NCBI RefSeq assembly: GCF_003259955.1
Contig: NZ_QLMK01000004.1
Span: forward strand, 1 to 64,000
Length of the DNA: 64,000 nucleotides
Direction: 5' to 3'
Source of the DNA: Falsochrobactrum ovis
GTDB lineage: Bacteria > Pseudomonadota > Alphaproteobacteria > Rhizobiales > Rhizobiaceae
This document shows positions 9,479 to 18,781 of this stretch, piece after piece. The notes below the pieces were generated by a model that saw only the letters and a list, made by a program, of their open reading frames with translations, did no database searches and was not told where the DNA came from. Made by a program: the position numbers and the translations under genes. Numbering within the stretch: the first letter of the stretch is position 1; each line of letters begins with the position of its first letter.

Positions 9479-9532
9479 CATGAGCGGTCAAGGCGTTATT
9501 TTGAATAACGCAAGCTGATGCAGCCGCTCATG
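9479..9532. promoter_or_regulatory. Nested inverted repeats upstream of macA
   Basis: An outer 9-bp stem CATGAGCGG/CCGCTCATG (9479-9487 with 9524-9532) encloses an inner 8-bp stem GCGTTATT/AATAACGC (9493-9500 with 9504-9511) with a TTG loop. The structure stops just before the earliest possible macA start. It could be a leader RNA fold or an operator; there is no T-run after it on the plus strand. Confidence 0.5.
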
Positions 9533-9539
9533 CTAGGGT

Positions 9540-10829
9540 TTGGTCAGTTTTTATTATAACCGGCAGCGCCCTGTGTCGCGCAAGTTAACCGCCAAAGGTT
9601 TTAAATTGCATAAGCCTAACGATACTGCTCAACTTGCATCGCAAGCTAATCCCACTCGCAAAGCTCGGCGGAAGACCCGAAACCGTTGGCTTTGGTTCGC
9701 CGCAGTCTTAGGGCTCGGCGCAGTTTGGTATTTTACCAGCGCGCATGACACGGTAAGCGAAAAGAACGCCTACCTTGCTGAAACCGTCAGGCGCGGCAAT
9801 ATCGAAAATGCGATTACCGCCGTCGGCAAGATAAACCCATCTCGAAGCATCAATGTTGGCGCCCAAGTTTCAGGCCAACTTCAAAGCTTGAAAGTTGAGA
9901 TTGGTGATTCAGTCACTGAAGGCCAGCTTTTAGCCGAAATTGACCCATCCCCTTCGGAAAAACGCTTGGAAATGGCCCGGGCTCAACTGGATAATCTCAA
10001 AGCGCAATTGCTCAACAAGCAAGCCCAGCTTGAGCTTAAAAAGTTGAACGCCGCACGTCAACGCAGTCTCCTTAAGACCCGCTCGGTCTCTCAATCCATC
10101 ATTGATCAAGCGGACGCGGAATTGACTATGGCCGATGCCGATGTGAGAGCGTTAAGCGCGCAGATCAGGCAGCAAGAAGCGCAAGTTGATAGCTATCGTG
10201 TCGATCTAGGTTATACAAAAATCTACAGCCCTACTGCCGGCACTGTCGTGGACCAAGCTGCAAAAGAAGGCGAAACTCTCAACGCGGCCCAAAGCACGCC
10301 CACCATTGTCACGATCGCTGATTTGCAACTAATGACTGTGGAAGCGCAAGTTTCTGAGGCGGATATCGGAAGTCTGAAGATCGGAATGCCCGCTTATTTT
10401 ACGCTGTTGGGTCGTCCCGACAAGCATTTCACCGGAACTTTGCGACAGATCAAACCAACGCCCCAGATCACCAATAATGTGGTACTTTATGACGCGTCGT
10501 TTGATGTCCCAAATCCCGACGGCGAGCTGATGATCGACATGAGCGCACAGGTATATTTTGTCATCGATCAGGCCGATGACGTGCTTTTGGTGCCCAATTC
10601 CGCTCTGCAGGACGAAATGAAGGACGGAAAATCCATCACAACTGTGCAGCTTGTCAACAAAGATGGCTCACTCAGCCGACGCGAAGTGGAAATTGGTGTG
10701 CGCAGTCGCGTTGAAGCCGAAGTGAAATCTGGTCTTGAAGAAGGCGACAAAGTTGTTGTGACGACCGGAGCAAACAGCCCGAACAATTCGGAAAGCCGCG
10801 GACGTCGTTCGGGCATGCGGATGTTCTAA
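9540..10829 (+). CDS. macA: MacA-like periplasmic adaptor (membrane fusion protein)
   Basis: HlyD-type adaptor of up to 429 aa that links an inner-membrane MacB transporter to an outer-membrane TolC-like channel. A membrane anchor ([17 protein letters not shown]) is followed by a biotinyl-lipoyl half-motif ([19 protein letters not shown]), a long helical hairpin with many Gln/Ala/Leu, the second lipoyl half ([14 protein letters not shown]) and beta-barrel domains. The start is uncertain: TTG at 9540 opens the frame, but TTG at 9606 has AAAGG at good spacing. The stop overlaps the macB start (TAATG), so translation is coupled. No TolC gene is nearby. Confidence 0.85.
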   Translation: MVSFYYNRQRPVSRKLTAKGFKLHKPNDTAQLASQANPTRKARRKTRNRWLWFAAVLGLGAVWYFTSAHDTVSEKNAYLAETVRRGNIENAITAVGKINPSRSINVGAQVSGQLQSLKVEIGDSVTEGQLLAEIDPSPSEKRLEMARAQLDNLKAQLLNKQAQLELKKLNAARQRSLLKTRSVSQSIIDQADAELTMADADVRALSAQIRQQEAQVDSYRVDLGYTKIYSPTAGTVVDQAAKEGETLNAAQSTPTIVTIADLQLMTVEAQVSEADIGSLKIGMPAYFTLLGRPDKHFTGTLRQIKPTPQITNNVVLYDASFDVPNPDGELMIDMSAQVYFVIDQADDVLLVPNSALQDEMKDGKSITTVQLVNKDGSLSRREVEIGVRSRVEAEVKSGLEEGDKVVVTTGANSPNNSESRGRRSGMRMF

Positions 10830-12784
10830 TGAGGCCCGAATTGACCGACCAGCCGCTAATCAAGCTAGAAAACATCCGTAAAACCTACCACAACGGAGAG
10901 CTTGCCGTTGAGGTTTTACATGGAATCTCGCTTGATATTCAGGCGGGCGAATTCGTCGCCATCATGGGCGCTTCGGGATCGGGGAAGTCGACCTTAATGA
11001 ATATTCTGGGCTGTCTCGATAGCCCGACCGGCGGACAATATTTGCTCAATGGCGAAGATGTATCCGGCCTTGATGCCGATGCTCTGGCCGCCTTGCGTCG
11101 CCGCACCTTTGGCTTCGTTTTTCAAAGCTATAATCTGATTTCCACTTCCACCGCTCAGGAGAATGTGGAAGTTCCCGCAATTTACGCAGGAATGGCTGCG
11201 GCGGAACGTCAAGAACGGGCCGCGGAACTTCTAAGCTCGTTAAAGCTTGGCGACCGGCTGGATCACCGCCCAAATCAATTATCAGGCGGACAACAGCAGC
11301 GCGTTTCCATAGCCCGTGCATTAATGAACGGCGGGAACATCATCCTCGCAGACGAGCCTACCGGGGCATTAGATAGCCAAAGCGGCGAAGATGTGATGGA
11401 GCTTTTGCGGGCAATGCACCAGCAAGGCCATACAATTATTGTCATCACCCATGCGCGCGAAGTGGCCGAGCAGGCAGACCGAATCATCGAGATTCGCGAC
11501 GGCCACATCCTGTCCGACAATTTAACCAAAGCGACATCGGAAGATTCGCAAGCGCGGCAATTCCACCCCGGCAATGCAGGCCACGCCGCGCGCATTACCG
11601 ATGTTGGGGAAGCCATCAAAATGGCTATGCGCGCCCTGCGCGCCAATATATTTCGTACCACGCTGACCCTATTGGGAATCATCATCGGCGTAAGCTCGGT
11701 CGTCACCATGTTGGCAATCGGGCTGGGCGCACAAAATTCGATTCTGGACCGAATCAACGCGATGGGCACAGACCTGATCTTGATTCGCCCGTCTATGCCT
11801 GGCTTTCGCGGGACCGGCTCGGTAGCAACCCTAGTGCCTGAAGACGCTGAAGCCATTCTTCAATTGCCCAATGTTAAAACCGCAGTCCCCGAAGTCGGCG
11901 CAAATGTCACGCTCAGGCGGGGTAATATAGATTATCAAACTCAGGCAAACGGAACGGTTCCTGCCTTTTTGAACGCCAAATCATGGAAAATCGCCAGTGG
12001 TGATTTCATAAGCCAGCAGGATATGGACACCTACGCTCCGACCGCCGTGTTGGGCGCAACCGTTGTAAAAACGCTTTTTCCCGATGGCGAGTATCCGATC
12101 GGTCAATATATTTTGGTCGACAAAATTCCTTTTCAGATAATTGGCACATTAGAGCCAAAAGGCGCGGGCTTTGGCGGGGCTGATCAGGACGATATTGTAA
12201 TCGTTCCCCTTTCAACCGGAAATTTAAGATTGTTTGGTCAGAAATTCGTCCGAACAATAACTGTACAAGTTAAAGATTCCGATCTTATTGGCGTAACACA
12301 AGATCAAATTCAGGATCTCTTAGACCAGCGCCACAATCAACGTGACACGATGATTAATAATATGTCGTCGATTCGCGAAGATGCGACTGCCATGTCTAAT
12401 ACGCTGACGATGTTTCTTGGTTCTATTGCCGCCATCTCGCTTCTTGTCGGTGGCATCGGTGTCATGAATATCATGCTGGTGAGCGTCACCGAACGGACCC
12501 GAGAAATCGGAGTGCGAATGGCAACAGGAGCGAGACGGCGCGATATTCTGGTTCAATTCATCACCGAGGCACTGACTGTTTCAGCCATCGGCGGGCTTAT
12601 TGGAATATTGCTAGGCCTAGGAGCTGCTGGGCTGCTCTCACTCGCTGGTGTCCCGGTGAGCTTCAGCGCAGGACCAGTCTTATTAGCCTTCGCTTGTGCA
12701 TTCGCAACAGGGCTAATCTTCGGCTACCTTCCTGCCCGCAAAGCGTCGCGACTACTTCCCGCCGTGGCTCTGGCTTCTGAATAA
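10829..12784 (+). CDS. macB: MacB-like ABC transporter, ATPase fused to FtsX-type permease
   Basis: Type VII ABC transporter of 651 aa. The N-terminal ATPase has Walker [10 protein letters not shown], signature LSGGQQQR and Walker [13 protein letters not shown]. After residue 260 comes the first membrane helix ([18 protein letters not shown]), a periplasmic MacB domain of about 200 aa, and three C-terminal helices ([20 protein letters not shown] onward). With macA it would drive export of macrolides, peptides or lipids from the periplasm; the substrate is not readable. The pair has no regulator beside it. Downstream a weak AAGACA/TGTCTT hairpin (12783-12806) may terminate. Confidence 0.92.
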   Translation: MRPELTDQPLIKLENIRKTYHNGELAVEVLHGISLDIQAGEFVAIMGASGSGKSTLMNILGCLDSPTGGQYLLNGEDVSGLDADALAALRRRTFGFVFQSYNLISTSTAQENVEVPAIYAGMAAAERQERAAELLSSLKLGDRLDHRPNQLSGGQQQRVSIARALMNGGNIILADEPTGALDSQSGEDVMELLRAMHQQGHTIIVITHAREVAEQADRIIEIRDGHILSDNLTKATSEDSQARQFHPGNAGHAARITDVGEAIKMAMRALRANIFRTTLTLLGIIIGVSSVVTMLAIGLGAQNSILDRINAMGTDLILIRPSMPGFRGTGSVATLVPEDAEAILQLPNVKTAVPEVGANVTLRRGNIDYQTQANGTVPAFLNAKSWKIASGDFISQQDMDTYAPTAVLGATVVKTLFPDGEYPIGQYILVDKIPFQIIGTLEPKGAGFGGADQDDIVIVPLSTGNLRLFGQKFVRTITVQVKDSDLIGVTQDQIQDLLDQRHNQRDTMINNMSSIREDATAMSNTLTMFLGSIAAISLLVGGIGVMNIMLVSVTERTREIGVRMATGARRRDILVQFITEALTVSAIGGLIGILLGLGAAGLLSLAGVPVSFSAGPVLLAFACAFATGLIFGYLPARKASRLLPAVALASE

Positions 12785-12841
12785 GACAAGATTAAAAACC
12801 TGTCTTTAGCCCCCCTGCTTTGGATAGTTAGCATTAACGCA

Positions 12842-13780
12842 TCATTTAAAGAGCAACGGCAACGTTATCGGCAGACGACTTTGTGCGATTGCCGGCGGAG
12901 GTGCAGGCACGGGCGACGCCCGTCGCGCAACTTCAAGCGCCAATTTATCAACCGTTGCATCTCCCGATGAGCCAGCCAGACTGGCAGAGAGGACTTTACC
13001 GGAAGGATCGATCACGAAAGTCACCCGAACGAGGCCCTTAGCATTTTTAGAACGGCGCTGAAGGAATCGGACATTTCTGGCCATATGGGCCTGCAATTTC
13101 GATGTCCACTTCGCAGAACTTTGCCCCGCCGATGCCGAATTAACACCCTGCCGCGTCGCCACAGCTTTCGGGCCGCTATCCGCATCGATACGAGGCGCAC
13201 TCCCCTGTCGATTTTCCTTGGCTTTCGCCGCTTGCTTAGATTTAACCCTTTCTGCTCGATTTGCAGTTTCCACCCTTTCAGGTTCGGGCTTTCTAATTTT
13301 GGCGACTTCACGCTTTGGCTTTGTTTGAGGCTTGGTTGCAGGCAATGGAATAGCCACCTCTGGCTTTAATGCCTCAGCCATATCCGGTATGATTTCCTCT
13401 GGCTCCTCCATCTGCGGCCGTTCAGATTCCAAATCCGGTTCAGATTGAGGCTCTGTCTCAGCAACTTCTTTAGGAGCTTCGTCAGGTTCAAAAGTTTCTT
13501 GCGGTTCTACTGCCGTTTCCGGCTGAGCAATTTCTGAGACTTGCTCTTCGGCTGGCGCCATCGGCTCTGGCGCAAGCTCGACAAACATTGCCTCGACCAC
13601 TCCGCCATGGGGCTGATCGTCTTCCCGGGCAGCGTAAATTGCATAAGCCCCGGCCGCATGAACGGCGAGAACAACCATGCCCGCTGCAATCCAACGGCCC
13701 ATATCTCCCCACAAAGACGAAGTCTGGACCTCATCCACTGCAACTTTTGGAGGAAATTGGCCGGGAGCAAGCCTGATCAC
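12842..13780 (-). CDS. tonB: TonB-family energy transducer
   Basis: TonB-type protein of 312 aa: one N-terminal membrane helix (GRWIAAGMVVLAVHAAGAYAIYA), a long Pro/Glu/Lys-rich periplasmic spacer (about 75-200), and a C-terminal TonB domain with LVRVTFVIDPSGKVLSASLAG and a final ITLPLLF. It transmits the ExbBD proton-motive signal to outer-membrane receptors. It is the last gene of exbB-exbD-tonB and overlaps exbD by 4 bp. No receptor gene is in the window, so the cargo (heme, siderophore, other) is unknown. Confidence 0.9.
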   Translation of the reverse strand: MIRLAPGQFPPKVAVDEVQTSSLWGDMGRWIAAGMVVLAVHAAGAYAIYAAREDDQPHGGVVEAMFVELAPEPMAPAEEQVSEIAQPETAVEPQETFEPDEAPKEVAETEPQSEPDLESERPQMEEPEEIIPDMAEALKPEVAIPLPATKPQTKPKREVAKIRKPEPERVETANRAERVKSKQAAKAKENRQGSAPRIDADSGPKAVATRQGVNSASAGQSSAKWTSKLQAHMARNVRFLQRRSKNAKGLVRVTFVIDPSGKVLSASLAGSSGDATVDKLALEVARRASPVPAPPPAIAQSRLPITLPLLFK

Positions 13781-14289
13781 TGCACCGCTCCATCGCCCGC
13801 GCCGTGGACCACTCCCATCGCCGCTCCTTGCGAAGCAGAAACCTCCGCATTCGCCGCTGATGAAGCGCCCGCGCTTGTTTCAAGACCGACCAGCGCAATT
13901 TTCAAATAGCCCGCTTCACGCAAAAGGTTCATCACCTGCATCAGCTCGCCATATCCGACATTTTTATCGGCACGCAAGAAAATGCGCGCTTCCTTATTCT
14001 GCTCGGACACACCATCGAGCGAAGCGCTAAGCATATCCCGCCCAACGGTATCATTGCCCACGCTTAAACTGAGATCTTCTTTCAGCGTCACATAGATCGG
14101 CTTATCGGGCCGTGGTGCAGGCGTCGCAGACGAAGCCGGAAGATCAACATTAATATCGACCGTCGCCAACGGTGCCGCGACCATGAAGATGATCAACAGC
14201 ACGAGCATGACATCAATGAAAGGTGTCACATTGATCTCGTGACTGAGCTCGAGATCATCACCCTCATTTTCACGAATTCTGCCCGCCAT
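13777..14289 (-). CDS. exbD: Biopolymer transport protein ExbD
   Basis: ExbD/TolR family protein of 170 aa. The single membrane helix with the proton-carrying Asp is in INVTPFIDVMLVLLIIFMVA, followed by the periplasmic domain that starts ATVDINVDLPAS. The C-terminal Ala/Gly-rich tail of about 30 residues is longer than usual. It lies between exbB (5 bp away) and tonB (4-bp overlap), so the three are one transcription unit. It is distinct from the TolR encoded near 42.7 kb. Confidence 0.93.
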   Translation of the reverse strand: MAGRIRENEGDDLELSHEINVTPFIDVMLVLLIIFMVAAPLATVDINVDLPASSATPAPRPDKPIYVTLKEDLSLSVGNDTVGRDMLSASLDGVSEQNKEARIFLRADKNVGYGELMQVMNLLREAGYLKIALVGLETSAGASSAANAEVSASQGAAMGVVHGAGDGAVQ

Positions 14290-14294
14290 AATCG

Positions 14295-15218
14295 TTACTC
14301 CGCCGCCCGAAATTCTTTAGCGTGGATAGCTGCCGTCCTGAAATCCAATTCTCGGCTCACCAATCTTTCCACACTGGCCGAAGCATCGCCCAATAATTGA
14401 CGGTATCCGCTGATCGCCCGGGCAAATATGTTGTAAATTACCACTGCAGGAATAGCAGCAACCAGACCAATTGCTGTCGCCAAAAGAGCTTCGGCAATTC
14501 CGGGGGCCACGACTGCGAGATTTGTCGTTTGCGTCTGGCTGATACCTATGAAGGAATTCATGATGCCCCAGACTGTGCCAAAAAGCCCTACAAAAGGTGC
14601 GACCGATCCTATCGTAGCCAAAATCCCGGTGCCTTTGGAGAGGCGACGTACCGCTTTGGCTTCAATGCGCACTAGGCGTGAAGTTACACGTTCTTTTACT
14701 CCTTCACTGCTCACCCGGGGCAAAATCGGAGCGGAAAGTCGAACTTCATCTTCCGCCGCCCGCACCAGCATCGCCGCAGGCCCCTGAACATTGCCGATCG
14801 ACTCGGTCGCTTCAGTGAGCGTGGCAGAATCTCCAATGGTTTTGAGAACTTTATGAACCCTTTTACGAGCACCAGCGAGCTCCATAGATTTGGCTATCCA
14901 AATGGTCCAGGTCAGTAAAGATGCAAGCGCAAGCCCTATCATCACTGCTTTGACGACCCAATCGGCAGCCATAAACATTCCCCACGGCGAAAGATCGTGA
15001 GGCAAGATAGGTCCATCCTGCACATCTGTTAATGCTTGTGATGATGCAGCCGAGGCAGGCAATTGAGGCATAGGCGCTTCCACATTTGGCAAGGGACTGG
15101 ATACCGCTGGATTAGCCATCTCAGGCGTAGCTTCTTGTGTAAACGAAGGCGCTGATGAAATCAGAAGCACCACACACATAAACGCAGCCACGCAGGACTT
15201 TTGCCAAAAACCAGTCAT
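14295..15218 (-). CDS. exbB: TonB-system biopolymer transport protein ExbB
   Basis: ExbB family channel subunit of 307 aa. A signal-peptide-like segment (CVAAFMCVVLLISSAPSFTQ) and a periplasmic Pro/Ala linker precede the three membrane helices; the core ILATIGSVAPFVGLFGTVWGIMNSF and VAPGIAEALLATAIGLVAAIPAV are typical. I chose the ATG at 15218, which has AAAGG seven bases upstream. The longest frame would begin at 15320 inside a palindrome that looks like an operator. First gene of exbB-exbD-tonB. Confidence 0.92.
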   Translation of the reverse strand: MTGFWQKSCVAAFMCVVLLISSAPSFTQEATPEMANPAVSSPLPNVEAPMPQLPASAASSQALTDVQDGPILPHDLSPWGMFMAADWVVKAVMIGLALASLLTWTIWIAKSMELAGARKRVHKVLKTIGDSATLTEATESIGNVQGPAAMLVRAAEDEVRLSAPILPRVSSEGVKERVTSRLVRIEAKAVRRLSKGTGILATIGSVAPFVGLFGTVWGIMNSFIGISQTQTTNLAVVAPGIAEALLATAIGLVAAIPAVVIYNIFARAISGYRQLLGDASASVERLVSRELDFRTAAIHAKEFRAAE

Positions 15219-15300
15219 TTTATCGCCTTTTGTCGCCAGCCCAAGCAGGGAGGATAGCTGGAAATCCCAAATTTTATATGTCTTTGTCTTAATTCTCATT

Positions 15301-15323
15301 AACATGAATTTGCAAGTCATGTT
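15301..15323. promoter_or_regulatory. Iron-box-like palindrome upstream of exbB
   Basis: A 23-bp imperfect palindrome has arms AACATGA and TCATGTT and contains TGAATTTGCAAGTCA, which fits the TGA-N9-TCA pattern described for RirA, the rhizobial iron-sulfur regulator. It lies 83 bp upstream of the chosen exbB start. Identity as a RirA site is inference; Irr or Fur/Mur are alternatives. Confidence 0.5.
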
Positions 15324-15423
15324 TTATATTTCTTGCGAAGTTTCCGTCAGATTCAGCGTTATTAATATCCTCGAAGAAATCCCACTTGCATAAAAACTGC
15401 AAATCAGCCGTGATAGCATCACC

Positions 15424-15439
15424 ATGATCGACCGATCAT
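15424..15439. promoter_or_regulatory. Palindrome ahead of a 52-aa membrane protein gene
   Basis: ATGATCGACCGATCAT (7-bp arms, 2-bp centre) ends 27 bp before the ATG at 15467. The position suits an operator or a structured leader. No matching regulator is apparent. Confidence 0.4.
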
Positions 15440-15466
15440 ATTTGGATGATTGCGGAGGGAATTGCT

Positions 15467-15625
15467 ATGCAACTCAAGGATATACAGACACTTGAACACG
15501 CGGCGCGTACTGCTATGGCGGGCAATGATGATCCTCTGCCGCCAACTCCAAAGTTTCCAGTGGCGGCGCTTATTGGCGTAGCCTGTGTAGCATTGATTGG
15601 TGTGGCTTGGTTGCTTTTGGCCTAA
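15467..15625 (+). CDS. Small single-span membrane protein, 52 aa
   Basis: Unrecognised small protein. It starts with ATG seven bases after GGAGGG, a strong ribosome site. The first 28 residues are soluble and slightly acidic (MQLKDIQTLEHAARTAMAGN); residues 30-51 form one hydrophobic helix ending WLLLA at the stop. It stands between the divergent exbB operon and the DUF883 gene. Position next to the stress locus suggests an envelope stress protein, but this is inference. The ribosome site, codon use and helix make a real gene likely. Confidence 0.65.
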   Translation: MQLKDIQTLEHAARTAMAGNDDPLPPTPKFPVAALIGVACVALIGVAWLLLA

Positions 15626-15663
15626 ACGCTATAATTCGCGCTTGTAGCATTGCTGCTTTGCAT

Positions 15664-15688
15664 GCAACCATTGCACTGAAGAAACGTT
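15664..15688 (+). promoter_or_regulatory. Possible EcfG-type promoter for the DUF883 gene
   Basis: GCAAC (15664-15668), a 16-bp spacer and CGTT (15685-15688) match the alphaproteobacterial EcfG consensus GGAAC-N16/17-CGTT with one mismatch. It lies 43 bp before the ATG at 15731. Confidence 0.4.
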
Positions 15689-15730
15689 ATTTCTCCGATC
15701 TATCTAATGACAAATTGACAGGAGGCCCAT

Positions 15731-16084
15731 ATGGCGCGCGATCCGAATAAAACTGAAAAAATAGAAGACAAGCTTGACGAAACCCTTTCGGACGCAACAA
15801 CAGAAGATCTCCAGTCCCAAGTAGAGCAATTGCGGGAAGATATCGCAGCGATTGCCGCAACCCTAGCCAATCTTGGAAGCCAGACCGTTAGAGACGCTAA
15901 GCAGACCGCAAAACAAACCTATCAAAGCGCGTTTATGCAAGGCGAAGATATGGTCGATGATCTAAAGATCAGAGCGCAAGATATCGAAGCCCAATTGACG
16001 GCTACGGTGCGGGAACGGCCTTTGGCTTCGCTAGCCACAGCGCTTGGCATTGGCTATTTGCTTGCAATTCTCTCGCGTCGCTGA
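15731..16084 (+). CDS. DUF883 (YqjD/ElaB-like) C-tail-anchored membrane protein
   Basis: Protein of 117 aa with an acidic start, a predicted coiled coil (about 25-95, LQSQVEQLREDIAAIAATLANL) and one C-terminal membrane segment (PLASLATALGIGYLLAILSRR). This is the layout of E. coli YqjD, which tethers ribosomes to the membrane in stationary phase. A GGAGG ribosome site precedes the ATG. The next gene is a YqjE-like protein 5 bp downstream, so the pair resembles E. coli yqjDE. A weak EcfG-like promoter upstream fits stress control. Confidence 0.8.
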   Translation: MARDPNKTEKIEDKLDETLSDATTEDLQSQVEQLREDIAAIAATLANLGSQTVRDAKQTAKQTYQSAFMQGEDMVDDLKIRAQDIEAQLTATVRERPLASLATALGIGYLLAILSRR

Positions 16085-16089
16085 ACGCC

Positions 16090-16515
16090 ATGCTGAAACT
16101 ATTCACTCCCCTACTGGCGGCTCTTGCGGGTGACGAACTCAAGCGTACCACGGCTCAAATTAAGAGAACGGCCATTTTTGGTGCTGTGATCGGTTTTTTT
16201 GGAATTCTCACGCTGCTGTTTTTATGCCTTGCTGCCTTTCTTGCTCTTGCGCAGCAATATAGTGGACCAATTGCGGCTTTGATTATGGCCGGACTTTCGA
16301 TAATTCTGGCTTTACTGGTGCTTGCAGTTTTAAAGATTCAAAGTGCTGCGGACGAACGAAAGCGGCAACAGCGAATAAATGCCGACAAATCTGCATTAAT
16401 GGCAACAGCAGCCATTGCCACCGTTCCATCAATCCTCAAACGTCCCATCCTCGCGGCCGCATTGCCATTGGCGGGAATAATATTGGTCAGCCTTTTGACG
16501 CAGAAAAAGAAATAA
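16090..16515 (+). CDS. YqjE-like phage-holin-superfamily membrane protein
   Basis: Membrane protein of 141 aa. Two adjacent hydrophobic hairpin helices (AVIGFFGILTLLFLCLAAFL and AALIMAGLSIILALLVLAVL) match the holin superfamily III/YqjE arrangement, and a third segment lies near the C-terminus (LAAALPLAGIILVSLL) before a basic QKKK tail. Despite the family name there is no phage gene near it. It lies 5 bp after the DUF883 gene and probably shares its transcript. Stop codons of this gene and the facing kinase are 34 bp apart. Confidence 0.75.
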   Translation: MLKLFTPLLAALAGDELKRTTAQIKRTAIFGAVIGFFGILTLLFLCLAAFLALAQQYSGPIAALIMAGLSIILALLVLAVLKIQSAADERKRQQRINADKSALMATAAIATVPSILKRPILAAALPLAGIILVSLLTQKKK

Positions 16516-16549
16516 AGAAATGGAGTAGCATTCACCAATGCCGCTCCTT

Positions 16550-17992
16550 TCAAATTGTTTGAGTTTCAAGCCCTAATTCTTCGGCCAAGCTTTCCTGTTC
16601 CTTCTGCATCCTTTGGCCAAGCAGAGAAAGGCGCACAACCACACGCGTTCCAATTCCATCTTCCGGCAGCATATAGCTAGGCTTACCTCCGAATTGGAGG
16701 CATAGCTGTTCAACCACCAACATGCCCAAACCATTATGCTCTTCTGGTTTCTCCCCATTCGTTGACACACAGCCAACGCCGTTATCTTCCACGATCAATG
16801 CGGGCATATTGTCGTCGATCTTGAAAGCAATAAATATTTGCCCTTCCTGACGTCCGGGAAAAGCATGTTTTATTGCGTTGGTTACCAACTCCCCCACAAT
16901 AATTCCGATAGTGGTCACATCGCGAGCTTTAAGATCAAGAGGCGCAAAATCTGTCTTGAAAACAATTTTTCTCTCACTTCCTGTGGCATTTCGAATATCC
17001 TCAACCACAGTGTGAAGAAATTCATCGACCCGGGTTGATTCCATATCTTCGCCAAGACGCAGCCGACGATGCGCAGTGGAGACTGTGTGCACCCGGTCCC
17101 GTGCAGCAGAAAGGGCGCGTCGTGCCTCTTCATTGCGGGTCTGGCGTAATTGTAGGCCGAGAAGCGAAGAAACCGTAGCCAACGAATTTCCAATGCGGTG
17201 ATTGGAATCATGAAGCAGAATTTCGACTCGTCGCCGCTCTCTTTCAGCAATACGCCGCTCTTGCTCCAGCTCTGCCGTGCGCTCACGAACCCGCTGTTCA
17301 AGCAATTCCTTTTCCGACAAGAGCGCTGTCTGTCCCTCGATCAATGCACGCGCGTAACGCTGAATACGGCTGAAAAGAAGAATGCCGAGCATAGTTGCCG
17401 AAAGCAGTGCAACAATAGAAGCAACCGCCATCCCAGAACGCATCCGATTGATATCATTATTGCGCTTGAACAACTCGCTTTCTTCGGCGCTGACAAATTG
17501 TGACACAGTGTTTGCGAGTTTTTCCAAAAGCAATTTGCCTTCAGCTCCGCGCACTATATCAACCGCTTCGTTCACACGCCCCTGTTTTGCCAGGTTAATT
17601 GTCTCGTTAACATCCTCATATTCGCGATGAACCAGTGCGCTAATCTCTTTAACCCTGGCCACCTGTTGCGGATTATCTTCGCTTAATAAAGCCAGTTCAG
17701 AAAGGGTCTGATCGACAGTTAGGATCGAACGCTGATAAAGATCTAGATAGGATTCATCCAGCGTCAACAGATAACCCCGCCGGCTTATTTCCATATTATA
17801 GGCGAGCTGTGCGACCATTTCGACTTTTTGACGCAAGTCGAAATTTCGTGTCATGTCGACAACTTGTCGATTAACACTGCTCGACAGTAACAGCGTGGTC
17901 GTTGCCGACAACAACACCAACCCGAGCGATATAATCACCGCAATCGGCCTAAGAGACGGTCTTAATACGAAACTTAATAACGGTGTTGGCAC
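16550..17992 (-). CDS. Sensor histidine kinase, CHASE3 plus HisKA_2/HATPase
   Basis: Membrane kinase of about 480 aa: N-terminal helix (PIAVIISLGLVLLSATTTLLL), a periplasmic CHASE3-like helical domain (about 35-185), a second helix (GMAVASIVALLSATMLGILLF), a coiled linker, the HisKA_2 phosphoacceptor in LLHDSNHRIGNSLATVSSLL, and an ATPase domain with GELVTNAIKHAF and VEDNGVGC. HisKA_2/HWE kinases are the usual phosphodonors of PhyR. It lies next to ecfG with no response regulator of its own, so it probably feeds PhyR. The annotated start is a GTG without a clear ribosome site and may be some codons off. Confidence 0.85.
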   Translation of the reverse strand: MPTPLLSFVLRPSLRPIAVIISLGLVLLSATTTLLLSSSVNRQVVDMTRNFDLRQKVEMVAQLAYNMEISRRGYLLTLDESYLDLYQRSILTVDQTLSELALLSEDNPQQVARVKEISALVHREYEDVNETINLAKQGRVNEAVDIVRGAEGKLLLEKLANTVSQFVSAEESELFKRNNDINRMRSGMAVASIVALLSATMLGILLFSRIQRYARALIEGQTALLSEKELLEQRVRERTAELEQERRIAERERRRVEILLHDSNHRIGNSLATVSSLLGLQLRQTRNEEARRALSAARDRVHTVSTAHRRLRLGEDMESTRVDEFLHTVVEDIRNATGSERKIVFKTDFAPLDLKARDVTTIGIIVGELVTNAIKHAFPGRQEGQIFIAFKIDDNMPALIVEDNGVGCVSTNGEKPEEHNGLGMLVVEQLCLQFGGKPSYMLPEDGIGTRVVVRLSLLGQRMQKEQESLAEELGLETQTI

Positions 17993-18205
17993 TGGTCACA
18001 CACTCGCAATCGTTCGGGCACAGATAGCGACAAGGGTCAAATGTCGAAAACTCTCCTCTATTTAAGGAGGGTCAAAAACATCTTTTGCTCACCAAAGCGC
18101 TTTTGCTCAGTTTAGAACGCATTGCGCGCTAAATCGAATCCCGTTCGATACGCTTCGGAAACCTTATATTACAGCTTGTAAGGGGAAAATTGCCAAGAAA
18201 TTTTA

Positions 18206-18781
18206 TTATGCAAAACTTCGCAAAGTAGCTTTGGACGAACTTGCATCTGGACCATAATCTGTTGCATCACCTTTGACCTGCAAAATTTCCTGAAGTCGGC
18301 TTCTCGCCCGGCTTACACGGCTTTTGATGGTGCCTACAGCACAGCCACAAATTTCTGCGGCCTCCTCATAGGCAAATCCCGACGCCCCAATCAGAATAAT
18401 CGCTTCACGTTGATCGCTCGGCAATTGTTCGAGAGCGGCCATAAAATCCGCTAAGTCAAGAGAGCCATATTGCGAAGGATGCACTGCAAGTTGCTCACTG
18501 AACAAACCGTCATGGTCCTGCACTTCGCGTCCGCGCTTGCGCATTTGAGTGTAAAATTCATTTCTAAGAATTGTAAAAAGCCACGCCTTGATATTCGTTC
18601 CTAGCTCAAAGGAATCCTGCTTGGCCCAGGCTTTCATAATCGTGTCTTGCACGAGATCATCCGCACGATCTTGCTGCCCAATCAAAGAAACAGCAAACGC
18701 TCGCAAGCTCGGCAAAGCCGCCAGAAGCTCACGCCTGAATTGCGGCGATTTTTCAGCTGGCCGATCGGGATCGATGCTCAT
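18206..18781 (-). CDS. ecfG: ECF sigma factor EcfG (general stress response)
   Basis: ECF15-type sigma factor of 191 aa. Region 2 (DRADDLVQDTIMKAW and NIKAWLFTILRNEFY) and region 4 (LEQLPSDQREAIILIGASGFAYEEAAEICGCA-type, ending GTIKSRVSRARSRL) are clear. The ATG at 18781 follows AGGAGGG; a longer frame exists from 18808. Its start lies inside nepR (29-bp overlap), the usual nepR-ecfG coupling. In this system NepR holds EcfG until phosphorylated PhyR takes NepR away, and EcfG then directs stress genes from GGAAC/CGTT promoters. Confidence 0.95.
   Translation of the reverse strand: MSIDPDRPAEKSPQFRRELLAALPSLRAFAVSLIGQQDRADDLVQDTIMKAWAKQDSFELGTNIKAWLFTILRNEFYTQMRKRGREVQDHDGLFSEQLAVHPSQYGSLDLADFMAALEQLPSDQREAIILIGASGFAYEEAAEICGCAVGTIKSRVSRARSRLQEILQVKGDATDYGPDASSSKATLRSFA

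Noticed and set aside
16090-16515. Phage holin and remnant prophage
   Set aside because: The protein is of the YqjE-like holin superfamily, paired with a DUF883 gene; no other phage gene, integrase or attachment site is visible.
18116-18152. EcfG promoter for the CHASE3 kinase
   Set aside because: The nearest AACG and GTTC elements are about 23 bp apart, outside the 16-17-bp spacing.
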